This document shows positions 1 through 14,400 of a stretch of 64,000 bases of DNA, piece after piece; the first letter of the stretch is position 1, and each line of letters begins with the position of its first letter. The stretch is from Lytechinus pictus (lineage: Eukaryota > Echinodermata > Echinoidea > Temnopleuroida > Toxopneustidae): the NCBI RefSeq assembly GCF_037042905.1, contig NC_087257.1:21801001-21865000 (forward strand). The letters are read 5' to 3'. The notes below the pieces were generated by a model. That model saw only the letters and a list, made by a program, of their open reading frames with translations. It was not told the origin of the DNA and did no database searches. A program made the position numbers and the translations under genes.

Positions 1-3000
1 TTATTTTTAACGGTTCAAGAATAACCGGAGTTCTGATTTGAGATCCGGAAAAAGATGGGTGGTAGCGCCAACGCCACAACAAATTCAATTCAATTCATGA
101 ACAATTAAATTCAATTTAAGTTGCATAAGGCCTATTTGTTATTTTCATTATCGGGGTAATTAAAAAAGGGAATTAAGAGAGTGTGTGCAAGAGAGACAGA
201 GTAATATTTACAAGAGGAATATTCTACCAGTGGCAGATACAGGGGGTGTAGTTCCTTATGTAGCCAATTTCAGGGTTTCGTGAGGCACACCCCCCATCCC
301 GGCCCCCATCAAAAGAAAAAGAAGGAAATGTGAGAGAGAATAGGAAGAAAAAAACTTTCAGGTCATATATAAATAAAAATTTCCCTCATATTTCTGCTGC
401 TATAGCTGTTGGGTGAGATAATGGGGGTGGGGAGTTAGGGGCCTCCATGCCTCCATGAGGGAGTGGGGATCATTGTCATTTTGGTCCAAGGGTGATGGAA
501 TGGGGGGCGGAGGGGCCCCAAATAAAATTGGGAGTGGGGCAAAACAAGTTTTGACCCCATTTACCCCGGGCATTTACCCCACGGTTGTTCAAATGTTGTG
601 CTGGGATCGGTAATTATAATTTAGAAGGGAAGCGTAATGAAGAAACTTTGGAGAAAGTTATACAGTTCAAATCACTCTGGTATTTAATCATCAGTTACAG
701 TTTACAATTCGAAGTACATGAAGATTCAGGTATAACAGGAGACGATGAATATAATTATTTCGAAGTATAAGATTAAGAGTCGGAGTGAAGTTAAAATAAT
801 ATTCGATGGACGTCTAAGTCTTGAAGTCAGTCAGTCTACTCTATATCTGGATGAATGTGGGTCTAGTATTCTACTGTATATATTATATATCTCTAATAAT
901 CAAGAAGTCTTATTTATATCATTAGTTTTGGGGGTGTAACAATTTACGGTGGGAGTGATCTAAACTTGATCTGATTGGTCTAACTGTCTTATCAAACTTT
1001 TTCTGGTATAAGGGGTGTGGTGATGCTCTGTGCAAGTGACTGGGGCTGGAAGTGTGAGTCATACTTCTTCCTTGAAGTTAGCTGACGTCACTGAGGGTTG
1101 GTCTTTTTATGGTCAAGGTTTAGGAGTTAAATGGTATTGGGGGTTTGTGAATTCTTAGATGACATTGGGGGAGTTTGTAAACAAGTTAAGGTGAATGACT
1201 TAAAGGATAACAGGAAGTTAAATACATACTACATAACACAAATACAAAGAATAAACAATAAATTTAAGGCACTTTTCTTGTCTAAAAATGATTTATCATC
1301 TCTGATGGGGCACTGCAAAGTATTAGTATAAGTTGTAGCTTGCATCCTCCGACAAGTGAAACAATTATGATTCCCTTGGTAGACCCTTTCATTTTCTCCT
1401 AAATGTTTCTAGCAATATATGAATATTTTTAATTGCTCGATCGAACAATGTATTTAATAAGGGGTGGCAATCCTGTGGCCGGGGCCAGGGGCGATATATA
1501 AAATGATGTACATAATAGTGCCCTTAGTTTTTTTAAGCACAAAAACTGCCCTTTTACCCAAGAAAAATGCCCCCTTAAAAACGTGTTAGGTGCCCATTTC
1601 ATCTTAGAAGAAACAGTTTTGTTAACGAGTACACCTTGGTTTCTTTAAGTGCCAATTCTCGCATCGGATAAATTACCTTTTTTAAATCTCTCTTTTGGTT
1701 CCAAATCAGTGCCTGTTCTGCTTTGCAAGTGCATGATCCCTTCCGAAATGTGTTTTTTTTTTGCCCGACCTTATTATTAATGAAATTCCTCTTCTGCACT
1801 GAGCTTCCCCTTTCACCTTTTACTCAACAGCCTTATTTTTACTCAAAAGCCTTATTTTCTTTCTAGATTTGTCAAAAGTTTAATTCTTTTGAATGTAAGG
1901 TATATAGTTGCAAGTTGCCCCCTTCTCTAAAATTTCCCAAAGCCCGTAGGGGGAAAATGTTTTACTTACAAATATAAATGTGCCCCTTGGGAGGTCAATA
2001 TGATCGTTATAATTTGTGCATTTTCATCCGCGTATTTGATACTCTTCTATTTTATGCATCATTGTGTAATATTTTTTCCATCTTTTATTCACTAAACATT
2101 ATTCTCATAGAGGGCATCTGGCTTCTCACTTTTGGCAGTGCAATCTGAGAGGCATATAAATCGCCTCTCTCGATCCCATTCGGTGATAAAATGGCCCATG
2201 TTTATGTTTTCTTCAAGCAATTAAAAGTGTCTTTCTTGAGGGAATTTACCGTCATATACTTCCTCTTCAACAAACAAAACTCATTTCAAAGGCAATATTT
2301 TTCAAACACACAAGAAAAAATTCATAGTAAGAAAAAATCACATACAAATTTTCCCTTTTTTCAAAAATAATTTAGCTAATCAGAAATCCTCTTCAAAAGA
2401 TTTTCGCGCAACTCAACTGATTGTAAAATATCTACATCTACTTCCCCCTTTTGACATAGGATAAGAGTAATTTTTACTTTGCCCTGCCCAAAAAACTAAA
2501 ATACGTCCCATAACCCCTGATCCCGAGTGCTGCACGTAATTCCATTAACACTTAAGCGTTCTATCATATAAGTTAGGGTGGATGCTTTTTGTTTGTTTTA
2601 AGAAAGTGCCCTTGCCAACAAAGAAGTGTTCACCAGTGTCCCCCCCCCCCCCCATTAATTTTATTAACCGCCCTTGAGACATGTTTAACCTTTTAATGAT
2701 TACATTTCAGACTAAAACATGTATAAATAGGCGATTCTAAAAGGATATTGCATGACAAATGTCACTTCGGAATTGTTTTTGAGTTGACAAAAGCACAAAA
2801 AAATTTGATTGATCATAATACGTGAAAACCTATATTATGCTCACACTGTGCATACTTAGTAAAATGAATAGTTGTCGCAAGAAAGTCACAGTTCTTCGCA
2901 TTGAATTTTTATTGTTTTCACATCCCCTATTTTTTTAATGCTCACAGTTAAAGTTATAAACGCGAGTCCTATATACTCTGTTTTTACACAAAGTCACTTT

Positions 3001-5360
3001 GATCTCTCGCCATCGATCACACCATGGACCTAATAGGTCCATGATCACACACTCGCAAAATTGTCTCCCTTAAAGATTTGCCCTTACCCCTCCCCCAAAT
3101 TTTTTAAAATAAAAATACAAGTGCACCAACGCACCTAATTTGATTTGACCACCTGGTCAAACCCCCTCTAATTAGCGAAAAAAATGCATAAAATTTAGCA
3201 AGCTTTTAATAGACTTCATAATGTTATATACCGATCATCTTTTTTCTTCAATCCTCGCCAGCCCGGTCTTGAAATGTTGTTTTTTTTTTGTCCTTTTTCT
3301 TCATTTTTCCAATTTAACCTTTGGCTCATTCTACCTTCATTTCCTGATTTTGTTTGCCATTTTATTGTAATTCATTTCCCTTTTTAGCTGATCATGTCAT
3401 GGGCGGAAATCTGTCCCCATAGGTAGGGGGGACCACGGGCTGGAAAACTTGACAAGCCGAAAAATAAAAGGTCTTCACCCAAAATGTAAGGTCATATAGT
3501 CGAAAATACATGTATTATTTCGAATGTGAATGATATTGTGTCCCCCTGTGATTTGGCGCCCATGAATCATGTTAATGTATTAGTATTTCAAAATGATACG
3601 TTTTTTCTCCCATGTTCTTCTTTCCTTTCTTTTACCCTTTTTCATGTTTATTCTTTTCACTTTTCCCTTTCTCCTTTTCTTTCCCTTTCCCTTTCTTTCT
3701 TTCTCCCCTTTTTCTTTTCCAGTTTTTTTACTAATCCGCCAGGGGGTAGCTTGCCCCCCCGCCTGTTACGCCACTGTTCCTTTGTCAGTTTAGACGTTGA
3801 AAGAGTTTACTGTTCTGTTTTCTAGAAACGTATTCAAACTATGCTTGATATAGCAACAACTTGAAATTTAAATTTTCAATTGAATTTAATGACAAAAGCT
3901 TCTGCGTCATAAATTGACAATATTTTTATTAACTCATAAATTATACTTCAGATGTGGAAAGTGGCATCATTTACTTAAATGTTTCAGATTGGTTTCCATG
4001 CAAAATTGGTCTTCATGCAAAAGGACCTAAATTCCCCAAATAGAAGAGTCATATAAAGTAAAGGTCATCTGCAAGATTTTTTTATTGTCATTTTTGTTAC
4101 CGATAATGATGAAGCTCAAACCTCTAGAAAGAACTTCAATGGAAACGTAGATATGGATGGAATAAATAAGAAAATATTGATTCATGAAGAATGAAGAATA
4201 ATAAAAAATGGATTTACTCCGTTCTGCACGTTCATGCAAGTTCTTCATAATAAATTATAAAGAAACAATCGGTGGCTTTTACATAAGAAATTAACATCTA
4301 ACAATATACAAGTAGGTCTAAATATAGACCAATATAACAACTTACTCATTGAAAATATGTGATATATATAAAAAATATATAAATTTAATGAGGAGTTGTG
4401 TAAGCACTATTGTGTGAATAAAACAAGTGGCTCGTCGCGAACTTGGCCCCCCGGAAAAAAGACTATATACGTTTTGCTACATTCGTAACGCCATATCATG
4501 CATATTGAGGTTGTCAAAAACGATGTAAACCAAATGTCTATTGCACACTCTCACTTTTCTCTTTCTCCTTTTGTTTTATTCATTTGTTTTAATTGCTTCA
4601 CAATCGAAGGGGAAGTCACGAATTCTCATTGCGATATCACCCAAGAATGCTCATGATGCTAGACAAAGCTTGATTCTACACCAGTAAAAATATATTGTTG
4701 ATCGAATATTTGAAAATGCCTGTTGGTCGCTAGCCCTCGGTATTTTTTTTAAATTGTCATTTAATATGCACAGTGATTCATACCTGTATTGTAGAAGAGT
4801 GTTCCTCGTGACGTCGTTTATGACGTAATAGAGCACTGGGAACGATTTTTTTTTAACAGGAGTTGCTGATATAAATTTGACAAGCAAAAGGGTGTCTCTA
4901 CAAAATAAGTTCATATTTGGTCCCCAGAAGTTTGATTAGCAGAAAAGGGTTTAACTACAAAATGTAGGTCTTTTTTTTGCTTGTAAAAATTGTATTGGAA
5001 CAAACCACCTTTATTCTTAGCGAAAGCCCCCCTTTTTTCTTGTGAAATTTCTCCTGGCCAAAATACCTCATTTTGTAGTGACCCCCTTTTTTTCTTGTCA
5101 AATCTTAATCAGCACCCCTGTTAAAAAGCACTCCCAGGACCTTGGCATTGCACGTCATAAAAATACTATTTTACCAACAAAATGAAGCAGGCTTTTTTCA
5201 AACAAGCTTTATGATAAAAAAGGAAACAATGCGAGCGCAAAGGGCCACCCGAGACCTCTTGATAATTATACTAACTTGAAAACAACACATTTTAGAAAAC
5301 TCATTGCCGGTACAAATCAAGAGCATAAGTAGGCCTATTTCACTAACGAAAGTAGTTCGT
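1..5360. other. Gene-free, repeat-rich DNA
   Basis: I see no coding region here. The open frames are short, AT-driven and show no family motif or plausible splice partner. The stretch holds G/C-run fragments (around 270-305, 420-560, 2640-2655), pyrimidine-rich DNA at 3600-3720 and repeated AT-rich text with short CCCC runs from about 1450 to 2540. Confidence 0.6.
3415..3780. repeat. Repeat with G/C-run ends
   Basis: The segment starts near a GGGCGGAAATC motif followed by a G run. It carries the phrases 'cttgacaagccgaaaaataaaaggtcttcaccc' (shown here only to mark the type) and ends in CGCCAGGGGG, a C run and ACGCCACTG. The same phrases (GGCGGATCC or GGCGTACC plus a G run, 'ttgacaagc', 'aaggtcttc') recur near 10.7, 15.1-15.5, 20.2-20.5 and 34.7 kb. 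That makes it one dispersed family rather than chance sequence. Confidence 0.45.
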
Positions 5361-5361
5361 A

Positions 5362-5610
5362 CACTGTAAAAAAAATATTGGGTAAAATTTTAACCAGAAC
5401 GAGGGTAATTATTGTGTCCAACCAATTTTGGGCAGTATTTTACCCAATGCGGTAAGCATATTGTCCAGTAAGGTTAAAAATAAGCAGCAATTACTTTAGA
5501 ATGGGCAAAATTTTCATCAGACTGGATAAATAAAGAAGAAATGCCCAATGTTGGTTGGACACATATTTACCCCCATGGTGCACTTCAACCCAATATCTTT
5601 TTAGATTGTA
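5362..5610. mobile_element. MITE-like foldback element
   Basis: The left end reads CACTGTAAAAAAAATATTGGG and the right end reads CCCAATATCTTTTTAGATTG, which are imperfect inverted repeats about 250 bp apart. The interior is itself repetitive, with GGGTAAAATT and TTGGTTGGACAC-like motifs on both strands. There is no coding capacity. The structure is that of a non-autonomous DNA transposon; the superfamily cannot be decided because no clear target-site duplication is visible. Confidence 0.5.
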
Positions 5611-6240
5611 AGCACGAAGCGCGATGTAAAAAAAAAAATGGTATCGACACCTGAAATACGGACATTTTGAGCATGTTAGTGGTACTAGACAAGATATTAT
5701 CTCAATAAAAAAATACACGTAATACCGACCCCCCCAAAAAAAAATGAATTGAGCAGTTTCAGTTATATTTTTTCTCATTTCCAACAAAACAGACAAAATC
5801 CATGATAAATGCATGTTTATAACCATTGAAATGTAATAAAGAAACATGTAACACAATATATATATATTCATCTAAATTATATATTTGAAACTTAATATGG
5901 ATCACGAAATATTTGTGGCTGAAAATAACATGCTGGAAATAGAGAGGTCCACTGTGAAGCTGTGCTTGTAAATCGTGGACCCCTCAAATCAAATTATTCA
6001 TTAATATTAAATTACATAATTAAAATAATGATAGTGGCCAAAAGAGGGGGGAAAATGTGAAATAAACAATAGCATGATGCATGAAATGAGTACTTTACGA
6101 AGAATAACGAGGAGAGAAGATGAGTAGAACTAAAATAAGAAAAAGTTTCACAGGTGATGTATAACGAGTATGAAATAAACGCGCAAAGGAAACGGATCAA
6201 AGTGTATGCCTGGTTGAGCAGTGGTGACGAGTTCTTCGGA

Positions 6241-6400
6241 TACCAACAATAATAACAATGACAGTAATAATAGAGATAATAATAATGTTAATGATGTTGA
6301 TAATCATAATAATAATAGTAATCATGATACTAATAACAAAAATAATCATGATAATAGTGATAATATTGACAATACAAGAAGGGACAATAAGTACAACAAG
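6241..6400. repeat. AAT/AAC/GAT-rich microsatellite
   Basis: About 160 bp of degenerate trinucleotide-like DNA (runs of AATAAT, GATAAT, AATAAC, with almost no C or G). It abuts the 3' end of the minus-strand LINE fragment at 6406-7553. A short-repeat tail is common at the 3' end of CR1/L2-like LINEs, so this may be the element's own tail expanded after insertion. Confidence 0.6.
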
Positions 6401-6405
6401 GAGAG

Positions 6406-7553
6406 CTAGGTTTTATACGAAACCAATAAAAATGTCTTCAGTTTTCTTTTGAAGACTGCGAGTGAAGGGGAGTTTTTCAAATCTATGCGCAAAGTATTCC
6501 AAAATTTAAGACCTTCAAAAATGAATGTATTTTGTGCTGAAAGTGTTTTTAGTAAAGGTAAATGAAATTCTTCAGACTGTCTAGTGGGATATTTATGAAT
6601 AGTTTGATTCTTTATAAACATGTCACGAAAAACTAAGGGAAGAGCACCAGAATTGAATTTATACATAAATTCTCCAAGATGAAACAAGTAGAGATCGTTT
6701 ACTTTGAGAATATTATCTTCTAGGAAAAGTGGATCCGAGTGGGCACGAAACGGAGCATTGCAGATTATACGAATTACTTTTTTTTGTAACAATATAATTT
6801 TTTCTAACAGAGTTTGATGAGTGTTTCCCCAAAGCAAAAGTCCATAATTTAGGCAGGGTAAAACAAGAGAATAATAAAGAATAAGCAAAGATGGTTGTGG
6901 AAGATGTGATTTTAGTCTATTAATGATACCAATATTTCGAGAGATTGTTTTGCAAATATTTTCGATATGTAATTTCCAGGAGAGCTTGCTATCAACCAAA
7001 ACACCTTAAATTTTTGTATGAGAAACTTGCTTAAATTGGGTATTGTCACACATATTTTGAGTTGGTAATGAAGCTAAGGAGTTACTAAATAATATGTAAT
7101 TCGTCTGCAAAAGATTTAATGATAGTTTATTGGTCCTTATCCATTCTAAAACATTTCGCAACTCTGCATTGACGACATCAACAAGAACATTTGGACGATT
7201 TATGAAAATCATTTATATAAAGAATAAACAACAAAGGGCCTAAAAGACTCCCTTGTGGAACACCACAAGTAATATTTCTAAAATCAAATTCTTGCTCATT
7301 TAAATAAACAAATTGTTTTCTGTTAGAGAGGTAAACTCCTGAACCACTCCAAGGCCTTTCCACGGACACCGATATGATTGAGTTTATAAAGTAAAATGTC
7401 ATGATTTATCGCATCGAAGGCCTTGGAGAAGTCCAGGAATATACCAACTGTGTGAGAAGAAGAGTCAATTGAATGGGCAACCTTTTCTACAAAAGTCATT
7501 AACCAAGGTTGATTTTTTTTTTTAATTTCAAAACTTTGAAAGTGTGCATGCAT
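6406..7553 (-). pseudogene. 5'-truncated non-LTR retrotransposon reverse transcriptase
   Basis: Three overlapping minus-strand frames together read as the C-terminal half of a LINE reverse transcriptase. Motif A (IFLDFSKAFDAINHDILL) lies near 7440. The 'YLSNRKQ..' and GVPQGSLLGPLLFILYIND block (motif B) is near 7190-7320. The thumb and C-terminal region (LSWKLHIENI, LPCLNYGLLLWGN, KFNSGALPLVFRDMF) ends at a stop at 6406. The frame changes near 7330 and again near 7200. At the second break the sequence jumps from YIND directly to the 'IFINRPN' segment that normally follows motif C, so the YADD catalytic motif has been lost. The style suggests the CR1/L2/Jockey side of the LINE tree. It is a dead copy, and the endonuclease and 5' end are absent. 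Confidence 0.85.
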
Positions 7554-8410
7554 GAATCTAGATCATGAAACTTGGACATATAAGAGTAATGGAGTATCCG
7601 TGAACATCCTACATGAGTTTCACGTCTCATGACCAAGATAGGCTTAGAAACATTATCCAAGTAATACTTTTGCTAAAATCAATCTATGGCGCTATTTCAA
7701 GTACACGTACACTTTTATTTAGTCAAACACAGAAAGTTGTGAACTAGGATTGTTTTTTTTTTATTGTAAGCTAATGGGGAAGAATTATTCAAAATAATTT
7801 GCGAACATGATAAAAACAACTTCATTGTCGTAAAATTTTTAACAATCGTGTTAACAGTTTCTTATATCAAGGTGACATTATGAGAAAGGTTCGTCAAATC
7901 AGCTCGTATGGAAGTCAAATAATGAATGCAAACTTTCATTAGTGTGATCAATAACTCTAGAGAATTCATGACATACAGAATCACTTCAAAGATTGGCGAT
8001 ATAAATTTACAGTTTACACTTCCAAATACCCTGTACATTTTACAAAATATTTCATAAATATTACAAAAAATGCTGAGATTTTTGGGAGCATCAGAGATAT
8101 TCACCAGTTGTTACCGATATACTCAGAGGTTTTTTTTTTTCCAGATGCCTGACAATGCCTGGGTTAACGAAGGGGTTTACTACTTTTTTTCAAAAAGAAA
8201 AGTATGCGTTATATCATTTGAGCCTATAATCTTAGCTTTATCAAAGTCATAAGCGACCATAACTTTGATCTCTTAGTTTAATTTGCGGGTTTTGTTTACA
8301 TTCTTAGACGAATAGCGGGGTTTACCGAACTAATTCATAAGGGAGAACATTCCCTGGCTGGATAGATAACACCCTTGTTATATTATATGCGCTTAATAAT
8401 AGGGATTCAT
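7554..8410. other. 3' flank of the GH3 gene
   Basis: AT-rich DNA without a supported gene. If the GH3 transcript continues past its stop codon, its 3' UTR lies here on the minus strand. A minus-strand AATAAA occurs within the T-run near 7757-7762 and could serve as a polyadenylation signal, but nothing else confirms it. Confidence 0.3.
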
Positions 8411-11400
8411 TTATACAAGGTCTTCGTTGGATTTGGGCCTATCTTTCTCCTCATCGTTATGATTATCATCCGCGACGGTGATCTTGATCTTATGGTTTAA
8501 GAAGAGCTGGACCCACTTCAACTTCCGGAGCTTCTTGGGTATCTTGAGCTGGGCAGCCGATGCCGATGAGGTCTCCAGTAGAAGTCCCCTGAAGTTGGAG
8601 AAGGCGTATTGATCGAGGAAGATGACCCGAGGAGGGCCCAGCTTGCTTTTCTCCCTGCACCTGTCGTAAGACTCCGAGAAGGTTTTCAGATTGGCGTCAA
8701 ATTCGGCCTCAAACTGCGAGTAAAAAGAATTGAATTCATGTATTTGGTTCTGTATTTAATGCAATTTTCATCATTTAGTGGCATGGAAAAAATCATTCTT
8801 TAAAGATCAGGAGAAAGTTTCATGAAAAGACTATCCGACAAGTCCCATGCTATCCGACAGTGCTTCTCAGCCAATCAAAATCAAGGAAAGATGACAGATC
8901 TGACAACTTGTCGGAATAAAATATTGATGAAACGCCGCTCCAGAATGAGCTATATAACTGGCTTTCAGTTCCCTTGGCAGGTAGTGACGCAAATGATCAC
9001 TCCAATTTGGAGTGGAATAAGAGGGAACGTATACAAGAAAGAAAATTTCAAACGGATTGTTAAATGGATAAAATTAACTCGACTACAAGAGAAAGTCATG
9101 CAAAGTGCCGCCCCCCCCCCATTCGGCTGGCTAAAAAAGTGACTCAAAGCTGCTGGTGCCCCCCCCCCCTCCCCAATGCCGTGACCCAAGGTACGCCACT
9201 GATTCATCCTTTTAAGAGTTGTGGTGTCTCTTGCTTATGATGCTCGGCAAATCGTTGTATTAAACTCGTACACGTAAAGCTCCTATAATAATGACCACGA
9301 TATATCTGTTGATAGAGCATTTGTTCCAATGGAAATGCCACCTAAGTCCTATGGGAGCGCATATTTGGACGTTATCATAATGTGATATGCGCAATTTTGT
9401 GTTATTATTGGTGTTATTAAAAAAAGGAATATCATTATACCTTCATGTGTTCAGTGATGTCTGATGCCAGCTTTGTGTCTTTGGCAGCTGAAAGCTCAAC
9501 AAAGATGACGTAATAAAGAATGTCCGTTGACAAGTCATCATTGGCACCTTAGAGAATAGGGGAAGAGATTGATGAAGAAATTCTGATTTATGGGATGTAC
9601 AAGAGTATTATTATGCGTCTCTGACACTAGCAGATGATAATGAAAAAGACCAATATTTCCAGAGCGAGAGGACAATATTGAGGTTTTCTAGCATAATATA
9701 AAAAGGGGTCCTTTTATGTCGGATGGTTATGGTTTAATGATGAGACATAATTAGTGAGAAATACAAAATGTTAATCATTCAAAGCAGATGAAATCGCGTT
9801 TTGAATGGCCATTGTTTTGACAGATGCACAGATTCGATCTTGCAATTGTCTCCTTGTTCCTCTCGATCAATTTCTCCCACCCCCTCTCTCTCTCTCTACC
9901 CCCCCCTCCGATCTATCAACAATCTCTCTTTCTTACTGTCTCACTCAGGCACCCCCACTTTTTTTTTTTTTTGTAAACGTGGATGCCTACAAACGTGAAA
10001 AATAAACATCCAATTGTAATTTTTTGCATGCTGAGCCCCCACACTTTAAAAATCGTTCTGCGACCCCCTGTCACCACTGGGTGCTGTACATACCTCTTGC
10101 TTCATCATACAGGGGGCTCTCCGCACACACGTAGTGGGCGATGCCGACGTCGTCCCATTTCTCTGCTGTTTCATTCAAAGCTTTGGTCACTGCTATTTCA
10201 GATGTTTTCTCCGCACAAAGACTCAACAGTTCTCCGTTCCTGTTTTTTAAGTATATAATTAATATCAACATCATTTACGTTTGGATATATGAATAACAGT
10301 AGAATGTTAAGCAATTATGAAGTCAAGTAATCTGCCCCTAATAATAATAATAATGCTAAAAAAATAATCATATAAAATTGGATGTGGGGGGGGGGGGCCT
10401 CGTTTACCATATCGTTCTTTTTTTATCCTTCCTCTGCCTGGATGACTTCACTATCCACTTTTACCGCATCTTTTTTTATTTCTTAAATTGCCGCATTTGC
10501 TACGTTTGATCCCCTCAAATTTTTTGGCTCATTATGATTATACGCCACTATGAGTTCAAGTGACCCGAGCTGATGAAACAACCATGAGATAATGATCATG
10601 AAAGGGAACGATGTCTGGAATAACTTTCAGTTCTTTCCGATGATAGCCTTGTTATTTCCTTGGTTGTAAAGATCAGGGGCGGGTCCGGGATTTTCCAAGG
10701 AAGGAGGAGGCACATTTTCCCGAGGAAAAAATTGACAAGCAGTGCCCAGCAAAAAGAAAAAAACATCACTTTCAAAAGGGTGGGCACAATTCTGTTTTAA
10801 CGGCATTTTTACATTACAAATTTTAATTGTGCCTCTCAAGGGGGGGGGGGGGGCATGGGCCGGCTGTGCCCCTCCCCCGGATCCGCCAGTGGTAAAGATT
10901 TCATTGACAACATGATCTACTTTACTTGTACTATTATTAGTGGCATAATGATGAACCAAAATGCTGAGTGAGTGCAATATTATTTTTCGTACTCTGAAAA
11001 CCCATGATAATTTTCGAGCGAGATTACATTATTCATTCTGTCATAGATTTGAAAGGTAAAAATAATTACAATTTGCCCCTTTTCACTCGCAAAATGAAAG
11101 CATTTATTAAATGGTATCTAAACGGGCCAGATAATCAAGAAAATTTAATTTCATTTGAAACTTCAATGGAAATCTTTATATTCAATATAGAGCAGGTGTA
11201 AATGATTAGGAATTTAGGTTAACAAATCAATTACATTTATTACCTGTATTGAAATTGGAAGATGGGTGTGGTGTTGAAGAATCCAGTGATAAGGACGACA
11301 TCACCCATTCTGTATCTATAGAGACCGTCTGTGTTAGTAATGACGAGCTCATAGCTTTCTCCGACTCGAACCTCATCCATGAGTAGAGTACCCGGATTTT

Positions 11401-14400
11401 CATCATCGCTTGAAAGTCGAAAATTGTCAGTGATTATAACCAAAGCATGAAAAGGTTAGCATAAATATGAGTTGTTCATGAAAATCATTAGGTTACTCCT
11501 TAATGTTTCAATGAGAGAAGATGCGTGTGATGGATCAGAAAGAGAGGGAAGGAGAGAGAGGGAGGGGGATGAGGGAGGTGAAAGAATTGTATGGTCAATC
11601 ATAGCAATAAAAGTTTGTTTTTTGTTGAACTGAATTTTTATTCATAGTTAAAAACAAAATATAACAGTTGCCCGCAATCAGCACAGTAGCTGTTTTTTTT
11701 CAGTGCGGCCGTTACTAAAAGATATAATTCAACATTACAAGAATAAAAGAAAGTTATAAAGAAACAAAAACATTCAAATATAACCAAACAAAATGTTTCA
11801 ATTTCTTAAGTATTTCGGCGTACATTCGTGTTATTATAATTATTTTTAATTCTCCTCCTTTGTTAATGATTTTTGATGTTTACATCAGATCGATTTTCCA
11901 CTAACACTATTACACTAACCAATAAGCAGCCGGTATAAATTCACAGAATATACCGCTTGCTGCGCACACGTATTTCGTTTGTCCGTCATCCGGGAACTCA
12001 CAAGCGTATCCGATAAGCCCCTCAGTTGAAATATAGAAACCCGACAGTATTTTTAGATCTGCAAATGAATCGAAGTGGAAATGAAGTTATGACATAGTAA
12101 TGCAGTTTGAAAAGCATTATAATTACTAACATGCCGCTATGATCAAATAAATTAGTAGGGTGTACTAACTTGCTTATAATTTGTGGGTTAAATACAAAAT
12201 GAATAAATATTTGGGGGTAATATTCATACACTTTTATAGGGGAGTACATCGTATGGATTTATTTATTTATTTTTTAATGAACACGATAATTCACAGAACA
12301 TGGTTTTAACAATCTATACCAACCAAATAACGGGCAAATAATCCCCTTATCATTTTATCAAAACAACGTCCAAATCTACAAATTAAAAGGATCTGTTTAA
12401 AGGGAAAAACTATTGAATTGTGAGACCTGACAGTCGTTCAAAACAGCCATTCAATGTATTTTGAAATTACCATAGAGTATAAGGGATTGAAAAATAAAGA
12501 GATAAATATGGGCAAGTGCATGCGATTCTGGTATTGTCAGATTCACAATATGTTAGGAGTATAGCAGATGGACGCGTCATATGGACCTACTACTCTAGGT
12601 TCATGGTCATACTAACGAAACCGATACCAAACCGACCAACATGACCAATGGTATGTCATTGGTAATAACAAATTAGATTTGGTCGGTCTGTATTCGATTT
12701 ATCCGATGAGACTGTGACAATAGGGATTTTTTGCGATGCGACGCAGAACGAATTCAAGAACATAGAAATGCATTGTCAAATTAATGCCCTTCCTGTCTTC
12801 ATGACAACGAGACACCAAGGAATCTTTCGTCATGGACTCGGGAGAAACGACATATTTGCTTTTTTTCTTCAGCTCTGAAACTTAGGACAACACAGCTCTT
12901 ACGGTTCACAAACTTTCGACAAAGACCTCCCAGCTATCCTTTGTCATTTGAAGGGCATATTTAAAAAATTTACTACTTTTTTTATCCGTTCTGCGTCGCG
13001 GTATGAAAACTTCCAATTAGGAACTCACCTCCGCAATACTTCTTGAGCCGTGAAACAAATGGTTGCATAGAACCAGACGTAACACCATACAGCACAGGCA
13101 TTCTTGGCCATAACCTTCTAACAATGTTATCGAATCCCTTGCGGAACTGTCTCTCTATCTCATAGGCTCTCATGGGCATTGGGTAGAGGAATCTGTTGAG
13201 TTCTTCCCGGTCCCTGGAAGATAGGGCCTTCAGCTTGTCAGATATGGAACCATTCCGGATATCTTGGACCAGCATATTCCAGGAGACCTCTAGGAAACGG
13301 AAGAAGATGAAGAGCGAGGAGGCGAACGGGGCCCAGATGCTTCCAAGGTCTTCATCTCGAAGCGCGAAAAGGGCGTGAATGTACATAGAAGTTGGCTCGT
13401 GTACGATGCTGGATCCAAGCGATGGTGTGCAGAATAGTATCTCCCGCATGGCATCGGACATCATGAACCGGGTCACCGACCCGACAGGGGTGCCCCCTTC
13501 TGAGAAACCGATCGCACCATGGGCTAAAAGCGAACATGTCATTTGTAAGGGTCCTGGATCCGGAATGCCAGCGCGATTCCGAAGGGTTGACGTGATCGCA
13601 TTCCCCTTCCTAGTGATGGCTTTCATGTATTCCTCGGTAACCGGAAACACTTTGGCCAGACCTGTAGTGCCCGAGGTCTTGCCAAGGACACTGGGCTTTT
13701 GATGGAACATGATTCCTTGCTCCCCCTTGGCTACCCGCTTGATGTAACTTCGATAATGGTTGTAGGTTGTCAAGGGATGTGTCTTGATGAAATCTTCTAC
13801 GGTAGTGATGTCCTTCAGGTTGAAATCTTTGCCATACTCGGTGTCCTTGTGCGTCCGGATTGTCCTCAAGAGGAACTCTGTCTGGGCCTTTGTACAGTCC
13901 TCATTGCTCTTTTGGAAAGCATTGAAGTGTTTTCGCTTCATCAGCCACAGCATCCAATAAAAAGCATACTTGAGAATGAATATTTGGATAGAGATGAAGG
14001 GACTGCAGTACTGGATGCACATGTTGAATGTTAATAAAGATCCACATATCGACATTCCGATCCCCAAACCTACATAAATCAGTGAATGAATGCAAGAGGG
14101 AAAGTATAGAGAATGATAATGAAATATATGTATCAAGGCCTTTCACGAATGTCACATGAAAAAAAATCTAGGGAATAAACGTAAACTATAACTGACTCCT
14201 GTCATTTTTTGTATTTTACTATAGGGTTGCCTTATTTCTATACCAGGTGGGTGTTTCATAAAGCTGTTCGTAAGTTAAGAGCGACTTTAAGAACGACTGT
14301 TGAACCTTTCTTATGCGCTAAATAATTACCATTGAACATGGTGAATATCATTTACCACACAAGAAAGGATCACCAGTCGTTCTTAAAGTCACTCTCACGA

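Noticed and set aside
9801-10005. Plus-strand Ser/Pro-rich frames near 9.8-10 kb
   Set aside because: Driven by TCTC and C/T runs inside a GH3 intron; no family signal.
13379-14034. Plus-strand open frames across the large GH3 exon
   Set aside because: Antisense shadows of the GH3 coding exon without recognisable motifs.
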